From Curtobacterium sp. MCBA15_009 (GTDB lineage Bacteria > Actinomycetota > Actinomycetes > Actinomycetales > Microbacteriaceae), in contig NZ_MJGO01000023.1 in NCBI RefSeq assembly GCF_001864895.1, forward strand, positions 271,755 through 335,754: a stretch of DNA of 64,000 bases, written 5' to 3'. The position numbers and the translations under genes were made by a program. The notes under the pieces were generated by a model. That model was not told the DNA's origin. It did no database searches and saw only the letters and a program-made list of their open reading frames with translations. Below are positions 54,904 to 64,000 of the stretch, piece by piece. Each line of letters begins with the position of its first letter. The first letter of the stretch is position 1.

Positions 54904-56274
54904 GTGCTCGTCAGCTTCGCCAACCACTCGACGGCGCCCGTCAACCTCGGTGGTGCGGAGCGCTCGCTGTTGCGGTTCGTCGAGGACTGGCTGGCGTCCG
55001 ACCCGACGATGACGCCGACCTTCGTCACGAAGGCGCCTCGCGGCAAGTTCATCGAGGCCCTCGACGAGCGCGGCTGGTCGTACGACGCGCTCCGGTTCCG
55101 CGGTTGGGCACTGCCGAGCCCGCAGCCCGCCCCCGCCGCCGAGCGGGCCGCGTTCGCCACCGTCGACTACGCCGCGGTGAACGCGCTCATCCGCCTGTAC
55201 GAGCGTCAGCGGCCGGACCTCGTCGTGACCAACACGCTCGTGGCGCCGTGGGCGTCGTTCGCCGCCGCGGTCCTCGGCATCCCGCAGGCCTGGTTCGTGC
55301 GCGAGTACGGCGACCTCGACCACGGGCTGCAGTTCCAGACCGGACGTGCCGGCGTGCTCAGCGACATCGGGCTGCTGGCCGGTGCGGTCGTGACGAACTC
55401 CGAGGCGATGCGCGAACACCTCGCCCGGTACATCCCGGCGGACAAGCTCTCGGTCGCGTACCCCACCGTGGACAGCGAGCGGCTCCGCGCGACGCGGACC
55501 GACGCTCCGGCGGTCGCCCCGTTCCCCCAGGCCGACCCCGGACTCCGCATCACCGTGGTCGGACGGGTCGAGGAGTCGAAGGGCCAGCACCGCGTCGTCG
55601 ACGCGCTCGGCGCACTGCGCGCTCGTGGGGTGACGGCGAGCGTCTGCTTCGTCGGCAGCTGGAAGCACCCCGGCGAGGACCAGCGCCTCACCGACCGCGC
55701 CCGCGCCCTGGGTGTCGCCGACCACGTGGTGTTCACCGGCGAGCAGCGCACACCCGCTCCCTACGTCGAGGCCGCGGACGTCTGCATCACCCCCTCGACG
55801 ATCGAGGCGTTCGGTCGTACCACCGCCGAGTACATGACGCTCGGCAAGGCGGTCGTCGCGACCCGCCAGGGCGGCAGCGCCGAACTGGTCGAACCCGGCG
55901 TGACCGGTGCGCTCGTCGACGCCGACGACACCACTGCGCTGACGGACGCCATCGCCGCGTACGCGGCCGACCCGGCATCGGTCAGGAGGCACGGTGCGGC
56001 TGCCCCGGACCGTCTCGCCGCCGTCATGGGTGCAGGACACGACAACGCGGCCGCGATCGCGCGGCTCGTCGCCCTGGTCGGGACCGAGGGCTACCGACTC
56101 CCCCAGGCCGCGCGCTACTGGTTCGAGCTGCCGGGCGCCTACGCCGCCCTCGGCGCCACGAGCGCCCGTGCCGCTGTCGGCCTGCTCGCGAACCGGGTGC
56201 GCACGCGGTCCGGCCTGGTCGGCCGGGTGTTGGCGCGGCCGGGTGCCGCTGTCCGGAAGCTCGTGCGCCGGTGA
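54904..56274 (+). CDS. GT4 family glycosyltransferase
   Basis: A 456-residue GT-B enzyme. The N-terminal half has VNLGGAERSLLRFVEDWLA (Gly-rich acceptor loop), DLVVTNTLVAPWASFAAAVL and AWFVREYGDLDHGL; the C-terminal half has ITVVGRVEESKGQHRVVDALG, TPAPYVEAADVCITPS and the catalytic/donor motif IEAFGRTTAEYMTLGKAVVAT with E-x7-E. It ends with a basic helix. The GTG start follows TAGAGT by 6 nt. Its stop overlaps the next start (GTGA), so the two transferases are coupled. It is divergent from the exporter operon. Confidence 0.9.
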   Translation: MLVSFANHSTAPVNLGGAERSLLRFVEDWLASDPTMTPTFVTKAPRGKFIEALDERGWSYDALRFRGWALPSPQPAPAAERAAFATVDYAAVNALIRLYERQRPDLVVTNTLVAPWASFAAAVLGIPQAWFVREYGDLDHGLQFQTGRAGVLSDIGLLAGAVVTNSEAMREHLARYIPADKLSVAYPTVDSERLRATRTDAPAVAPFPQADPGLRITVVGRVEESKGQHRVVDALGALRARGVTASVCFVGSWKHPGEDQRLTDRARALGVADHVVFTGEQRTPAPYVEAADVCITPSTIEAFGRTTAEYMTLGKAVVATRQGGSAELVEPGVTGALVDADDTTALTDAIAAYAADPASVRRHGAAAPDRLAAVMGAGHDNAAAIARLVALVGTEGYRLPQAARYWFELPGAYAALGATSARAAVGLLANRVRTRSGLVGRVLARPGAAVRKLVRR

Positions 56275-57728
56275 CCCGCGACGAGCGCCGTCCGGTGACG
56301 ATCGTCGTCCCGATCTACGACGACCTGCCCGGACTCGAGCGCTGCATCGAGGCGCTCCTCGACTCGGTCGACTTCACGACCGACCGGGTGCTGCTCGCCA
56401 ACGACGTCGGGCCCCGCGTCGACGAGATCGAGGCACGGGTCCTCGAACTGGTCGGCGACCACGACGGCTTCGAGTACACCCGGAACCCGCGCAACCTGGG
56501 CTTCGTCGGCAACTGCAACCGCGCCGTCCTCGAGCTCGACCGCACCGGCAACGACGTCCTGCTGCTCAACAGCGACACGGTGCCGCTGCCGGGATTCCTG
56601 GACGAGATGACCGCCGTCCTGGCCTCGGACGACACGATCGGCGTCGTGTGCGCCCGGAGCGACAACGCGACCATCGCCTCGTTCCCGTACGCGCGGCGCA
56701 ACCCGCGGGCGAACCTGTCGCCGCGCCGCACCCGCGAACTGCACGGGCGGACGAAGTACCTGCTGCCGCGTTCGACGGTGTCGCCCGTCGCGATGGGCTT
56801 CTGCTTCCTGATCCGCCGCGAGATGATCGATCGCTTCGGCCTCTTCGATGAGCGGTTCTCCCCCGGCTACGGCGAGGAGAACGACTTCTGCCTCCGGATC
56901 AACGAGCAGGGGTTCACCTCGGTGCTCGCCAACCGGGCCCTCGTGCTGCACACCGGTTCGACGAGCTTCAGCGGCGACCGCGGGCCGGCCCTCCGGCTCG
57001 AGCACGAGCGCATCCTGCTCGAGCGCTACCCGTTCTACGCCGGCGCCGTGGCCCTCTTCCTCGCCCGGCACCGCGACGCCGTCGACGTCTTCGCCGACGC
57101 CTTCATGCCGGACGACGACGTGGTCCGGGTCGCCCTGCACCTGCCGGAGGACCTGACGGACTCCGTGCTGGCGTCCGCGCGCGCCACCCTGGCCGCGGCA
57201 CCGGTGGACGTCGTCGTCACCGTCATCGTGGCGAAGTCGCAGATCCGTGCCGCCCGCCAGGCGTTCCCGGGTGCTGCGATCGCGGTGAACGGACGCCCGC
57301 GCCAGATCTTCGACGTGGCGGTGGCGCTCGGCGCCCTGACGACGTTCGGCCAGCTGACGGCGCTCAACGCGAACGCTCCGCGGTGGATCCTCGTCGACCC
57401 GGTGGCACATGACCTCCGGTGGTCCCACGCGGTGGCGAACCACCGGGCCGCCGCGATCGACCGCATCCAGCGGCGGTTCGAGAACCAGACGACCACCTGG
57501 CGCAGCGGCGAGGACCTGGTGGCACTCGTGCGCACCGCCGCGGCCACCGAGATCGACGTGGAGTCGCTCCGGGCGCGCTGGCTCGCCGTCTCCGACATCG
57601 CCGAGGCCACCGGCCTGCTCGTGCACCGCGCCACGGTGTCCCTGCGGCGACTCACGGCGCTGAGCTTCGGCGCCCGGAACCCCCGCGTGGTCGCGCGCAT
57701 CCGGGCGATCACCGGCCGCGGCGCCTGA
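56271..57728 (+). CDS. GT2 family glycosyltransferase with C-terminal extension (paralogue of 33507-34952)
   Basis: A 485-residue protein with the same plan as the product of 33507-34952: VTIVVPIYDDLPGLERCIEAL, RNPRNLGFVGNCNRAVLEL, LLLNSDTVPLPGFLDEM, VAMGFCFLIRREM and GYGEENDFCLRINEQG in the GT-A domain (residues 1-275), then a 200-residue C-terminal part ending in a helical Arg-rich tail. The tail is shorter in coiled-coil character than in the paralogue. It is coupled to the GT4 gene before it (GTGA) and followed by a hairpin shared with the convergent lipoprotein gene. Confidence 0.87.
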   Translation: MTRDERRPVTIVVPIYDDLPGLERCIEALLDSVDFTTDRVLLANDVGPRVDEIEARVLELVGDHDGFEYTRNPRNLGFVGNCNRAVLELDRTGNDVLLLNSDTVPLPGFLDEMTAVLASDDTIGVVCARSDNATIASFPYARRNPRANLSPRRTRELHGRTKYLLPRSTVSPVAMGFCFLIRREMIDRFGLFDERFSPGYGEENDFCLRINEQGFTSVLANRALVLHTGSTSFSGDRGPALRLEHERILLERYPFYAGAVALFLARHRDAVDVFADAFMPDDDVVRVALHLPEDLTDSVLASARATLAAAPVDVVVTVIVAKSQIRAARQAFPGAAIAVNGRPRQIFDVAVALGALTTFGQLTALNANAPRWILVDPVAHDLRWSHAVANHRAAAIDRIQRRFENQTTTWRSGEDLVALVRTAAATEIDVESLRARWLAVSDIAEATGLLVHRATVSLRRLTALSFGARNPRVVARIRAITGRGA

Positions 57729-57740
57729 CGCACCCACCGG

Positions 57741-57790
57741 ACGGACCGGAGGCTCCTCAGGGAGCCGCCCCGGGCCTCCCGGCCGACGGG
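57741..57790. terminator. Hairpin between convergent genes
   Basis: A small inner hairpin (GGCTCC/GGAGCC) nested within a larger imperfect pairing of CCGGAGGC with GCCTCCCGG, in the 81-bp gap between the GT2 stop and the lipoprotein stop. It probably serves both strands. Confidence 0.6.
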
Positions 57791-57809
57791 TGGTGACCGC
57801 CTGCGGTCG

Positions 57810-59276
57810 TCAGCGGCTCGCTGCCCAGGCGTCACGCCACGCCTGAGCGGTGCGCTGGTCCGCCGCGTCGCTGCCGGCGGAGACGTCGGTCGGGTCGTCG
57901 AGGTCGGCGTTCACGGTGCCGGACCCGTTGTCGGCACCGGACGGCAACCGGATCTGCAGCGACGCACCCTGCAGGTCGAGCGCACGGAGCGTCTTCGCGA
58001 GTCCGGGAAACGACGCGGACGACGGCACGGTGACCCGCACGTCGGCCTGCCCCTCGGCGCTGCTGGGCAGACGGACCACGACCGGGCCGTCCGCATCGAG
58101 TGCCGCGGCGATCCGGGCGGCACGGACGAGGGCGTCCGGGGGCGCACTGATCACCAGCTGGGTGTCCGTCTCGACGACGTCGCCCAGGGCGGACTCGTCA
58201 GTGGCCAGGTCGACGCGGTCCACCGCCGCCGGCGGGTGCACTGCGCCGACGACGCCGGCCAGCGTCGTCGCCGTGTCGATGTCGGGGACGACGACGCCGA
58301 CGCGGTCCGGTGCCTCCTCGACGCGCGTGAGGTCCGGCTGCGACGCGAGGACGGCGTCCACGACCCGGTCGGCCGCTGCGTGGTCCCCCGCCCCCGTCCG
58401 GTGCACGGGACCACCGGAGACGAGCACGAGCGTTCCGTCGGGTGCCCGCGCCTCGACGGCCCGGCGGACGGAGTCGGTGCGGGCGAACGACGTGGCGTGT
58501 GCGGAGACGGACGACGGGGTGATCACCGCGCCGTCGACGTCGGGCACGGCCATCACCTGCGCGGCGAGCCGCGCGGTGGCGCCGTCCCCCTCGGGGACGG
58601 AGCGCTTCCGCGGCGCCCCGCCGGAGTTGAGGTCGTCGTACAGGTCGCGGGCGTCCTGGTCCGTCGAGGACAGCACCCAGCTGGCGTCGTGTTCCGGCCG
58701 GTCGGAGTCGTCGGGGACACCCGAGTAGGCCAGCACCGACGCGTCGTCCGAGGTCGAGAGCTCGCGGGCCCGGTGCCACGCCGTGACGAGGTCGTCCGTC
58801 GCCGCGGCCCGCAGGGCGATCCGCCACTCGGGGTCGATCTCGCCGCCGTCGAAGCGGTCGTCGTGGCGCACCTCGGCGAGCAGGTCGAGTGTGCGGTGGT
58901 TCGGGGTGCGCTTCGCCGCGAGCGGGATCTGGTAGCCGTCCACCACGATCCGGCCCGACCAGCGCAGTGAACCGTTCGTGTGGTCGGCCGCGTACCGGCC
59001 CATCTCGTCGACGAGGTCCGTCAGCCGGGCGTCCGACAGGTCGTCGTCGAGGACCGCGGCGACCGACGCCTCGCCGCTGAACGGCAGGTTGTTCGTCCCG
59101 CTCCCCGTCACCGCTGCGACGCCGTCCACCGTGCGGAAGTGGTCCGCGAAGTCCTCGCCGGCACCGGAACCCGCGTTGAGGTGGTTCGTGCACCCCGCGG
59201 TGGCGAGCACCGTCGCCACCGCGACGACAGCACCGAGGAGCACGGCCGTCCCACGGCCCACCCGCGCTCGCTCCAC
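57810..59276 (-). CDS. Putative lipoprotein of unknown function
   Basis: A 488-residue exported protein not assigned to a known family. An Arg-rich start and a hydrophobic segment end in the lipobox ATAGC, so the mature protein is anchored on the outer membrane face. The rest is soluble, rich in Asp, Ala and Val, without recognisable catalytic motifs. The given GTG (VERARVGRG) has AGGAG 10 nt upstream; a GTG three codons earlier (59285) sits only one base after that AGGAG. The start region lies in a 14-bp tandem repeat. It is convergent with the last island gene and lies between it and dnaE, so a link to either process is open. Confidence 0.78.
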   Translation of the reverse strand: MERARVGRGTAVLLGAVVAVATVLATAGCTNHLNAGSGAGEDFADHFRTVDGVAAVTGSGTNNLPFSGEASVAAVLDDDLSDARLTDLVDEMGRYAADHTNGSLRWSGRIVVDGYQIPLAAKRTPNHRTLDLLAEVRHDDRFDGGEIDPEWRIALRAAATDDLVTAWHRARELSTSDDASVLAYSGVPDDSDRPEHDASWVLSSTDQDARDLYDDLNSGGAPRKRSVPEGDGATARLAAQVMAVPDVDGAVITPSSVSAHATSFARTDSVRRAVEARAPDGTLVLVSGGPVHRTGAGDHAAADRVVDAVLASQPDLTRVEEAPDRVGVVVPDIDTATTLAGVVGAVHPPAAVDRVDLATDESALGDVVETDTQLVISAPPDALVRAARIAAALDADGPVVVRLPSSAEGQADVRVTVPSSASFPGLAKTLRALDLQGASLQIRLPSGADNGSGTVNADLDDPTDVSAGSDAADQRTAQAWRDAWAASR

Positions 59277-59321
59277 TGTGCTCACTCTCCTGTGCTCACT
59301 CCACTGTGCTCACTCCACTGT
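59266..59321. repeat. 14-bp tandem repeat at a lipoprotein start
   Basis: Four consecutive 14-bp units based on GCTCACTCCACTGT begin at 59266, 59280, 59294 and 59308; units 3 and 4 are identical, unit 1 has one change and unit 2 has two. A partial GCTCGCTT follows. The array covers both candidate GTG starts and the upstream AGGAG of the lipoprotein gene. Confidence 0.85.
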
Positions 59322-59347
59322 GCTCGCTTCCCCCACCGCTCGACCGA

Positions 59348-62881
<3,534 letters not shown>

Positions 62882-63101
62882 GGAGCCTCCGGTCGAACGG
62901 TCTTGCTGCTGGGTCCGACAAGCCTAACCGCGGCTGGGGACAATCCCGCGCGTGTCCCTCGCCCCGGCGCACGAGGTCGCGCGACACGCCGCGGGCCGGC
63001 CGCCGGGGTCGCACGAACTGCCGGTCGGCGGCGCCGCACGCGGCCGACTGCGCGGCCTCGCCGCCCGACGCACGCGGCGCCGATGCCGGTGCAGCGCCGG
63101 A

Positions 63102-63147
63102 CCGGACGGGAGGCACGGGGCGGCGCCGCCACGCGCCTCCCGTCCGG
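63102..63147. repeat. Hairpin, family B (GGACGGGAGGC)
   Basis: Thirteen perfect pairs (CCGGACGGGAGGC with GCCTCCCGTCCGG) around a 20-nt GC-rich loop, in the 410-bp gap between rluD and dnaE. The core is shared with 21268-21315 and 29018-29061. No gene is supported in 62882-63291. Confidence 0.75.
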
Positions 63148-63216
63148 CAGTCGGTCGGGACACGCGCGGGGCGCGACGCCGAGCGGGCACGACGCGCCGT
63201 GAGCGGGACGTCCAAG

Positions 63217-63263
63217 GGGCACGATGTGTCGCCCAGAGACGCTCCGGACGACACATCGCGCCC
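63217..63263 (-). terminator. Hairpin after rluD, likely terminator
   Basis: Fifteen-base arms (63217-63231, 63249-63263) with a single mismatch, core CGATGTGTCG/CGACACATCG and a 17-nt loop, about 30 bases beyond the rluD stop. Its layout (outer AT-containing arm, long loop) resembles family A, but the sequence differs. Confidence 0.55.
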
Positions 63264-63291
63264 TCTCGCCGAGCAGCGACGTCCCCCGCGC

Positions 63292-64000
63292 CTACGCGGC
63301 GCGGATGCGGTCGAGCGCGGCCTGCAGGTCGTCGGGGTAGGACGCCTCGAACGACACCCACTCCCCTGTGCGCGGGTGCGCGAAGCCGAGCCGCACGGCG
63401 TCGAGCCACTGGCGGGTGAGGCCGAGCTCCGCGGCGAGCACCGGGTCGGCGCCGTACATCGTGTCGCCGACCAGGGGGTGGCGGGTGGCGGCCATGTGCA
63501 CGCGGATCTGGTGCGTGCGACCGGTCTCCAGGTGCACCTCGAGCAGGGTGGCGGCGCGGAAGGCCTCGAGGGTCTCGTAGTGGGTCACGCTCGGCTTGCC
63601 GTCGGCCGTGACGGCGAACTTCCAGTCGCTCGACGGGTGCCGGCCGATCGGGGCGTCCACCGTGCCGGACGTCGGGTCGGGGTGGCCCTGGGCGAGGGCG
63701 TGGTAGACCTTCTCGACCGTGCGCTCCTTGAACGCGCGCTTGAGGTGCGTGTACGCGACCTCGGTCTTCGCGACGACCATCAGGCCCGAGGTGCCGACGT
63801 CGAGGCGGTGCACGATCCCGGCACGCTCGGCGGCGCCGGACGTCGCGATGGTGAACCCGGCGGCCGCGAGGCCCCCGGGCACGGTCGGGCCGTCCCAGCC
63901 GGGCGAGGGGTGCGCGGCGACGCCGACGGGCTTGTCGACGACGACGATGTCCTCGTCGTCGTGGACGACCGTCATGCCGGGCACGACGGCGGGGACGATG
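63292..64000 (-). CDS. RluA/RluD family pseudouridine synthase, 5' end outside the window
   Basis: The 3' 236 codons of a 23S rRNA pseudouridine synthase gene, open to the last base of the window. The preserved part starts in a strand typical of the end of the S4-linked region ([24 protein letters not shown]), then AAHPSPGW, the catalytic motif [18 protein letters not shown] with its Asp, [11 protein letters not shown] and [12 protein letters not shown]. The N-terminal S4 domain must lie beyond position 64000. In related actinobacteria it follows lspA, which cannot be seen here. Confidence 0.93.
   Translation of the reverse strand, partial: IVPAVVPGMTVVHDDEDIVVVDKPVGVAAHPSPGWDGPTVPGGLAAAGFTIATSGAAERAGIVHRLDVGTSGLMVVAKTEVAYTHLKRAFKERTVEKVYHALAQGHPDPTSGTVDAPIGRHPSSDWKFAVTADGKPSVTHYETLEAFRAATLLEVHLETGRTHQIRVHMAATRHPLVGDTMYGADPVLAAELGLTRQWLDAVRLGFAHPRTGEWVSFEASYPDDLQAALDRIRAA

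Noticed and set aside
32152..57728. Recent horizontal transfer judged from base composition
   Set aside because: Stretches counted by eye in the island and in housekeeping genes were both about 65-70 percent GC, so composition gives no clear sign; mobile genes are absent.
59266..59321. CRISPR or attachment site
   Set aside because: Simple 14-bp direct tandem repeat without spacers, tRNA or integrase nearby.

Overview
The window looks like the chromosome of a high-GC actinobacterium of the family Microbacteriaceae, most likely Curtobacterium-like. Supporting features are very GC-rich coding DNA with many GTG starts, the actinobacterial cytochrome c oxidase set with the small CtaF subunit IV, a DUF3043 membrane protein, a cydABDC block, and many start codons placed 6 to 9 nt after a TANNNT box, as in leaderless actinobacterial transcripts. 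The genus is an inference; no rRNA or marker comparison was possible. I see no tRNA, rRNA, insertion sequence, prophage or CRISPR array.

Layout. 1-422: intergenic DNA with three related hairpin repeats. 423-13087 (minus strand): cydA-cydB-cydD-cydC (cytochrome bd oxidase and its assembly ABC exporter), then leuS, comEA, comEC and holA. 13361-16630 (minus): a translationally coupled four-gene compatible-solute ABC importer (ATPase, two permeases, lipoprotein binding protein), followed by a tetR gene with its own hairpin terminator. 17663-20669 (plus): an App1-type HAD phosphatase and a GH15 glycosidase. 20708-21240: a non-coding array of about 138-bp tandem repeats. 21351-26603 (minus): a divergent zwf, ctaC-ctaD-ctaF and erpA. 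26662-28736: an M20 dipeptidase and, divergently, a DUF3043 gene. 28737-29210: intergenic hairpins of the same family as at the left end. 29211-32098 (minus): hisD, nrdR, pyrD.

32152-57728 is the accessory heart of the window, a cell-surface glycopolymer island. It holds a WsaF-like rhamnosyltransferase, several GT2 and GT4 glycosyltransferases (one protein with two GT2 domains), a GT61-like enzyme, two acyltransferases with an SGNH esterase, and a secreted endonuclease/exonuclease/phosphatase-fold enzyme. It also holds a four-gene operon in which a TagG/Wzm-type permease and TagH/Wzt-type ATPase are coupled to two tandem bifunctional proteins, each joining a GT2 glycosyltransferase to a TagF-like polyol-phosphate polymerase. 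No nucleotide-sugar synthesis genes and no lipid-linked initiating transferase lie in the window. The island therefore appears to cover assembly, decoration, export and perhaps remodelling of a sugar/polyol-phosphate wall polymer whose precursors are made elsewhere.

57810-64000 (minus): a lipoprotein of unknown function whose start lies in a 14-bp tandem repeat, dnaE, an intergenic stretch with two hairpins, and the 3' part of an rluD-type pseudouridine synthase cut by the window edge.

Main points for a second look: the paired GT2-TagF fusions with their exporter and the nearby phosphodiesterase-like enzyme; two dispersed families of intergenic hairpins; the 138-bp tandem array; a comEC frame that overruns its conserved end across most of holA; and the many leaderless-type starts.
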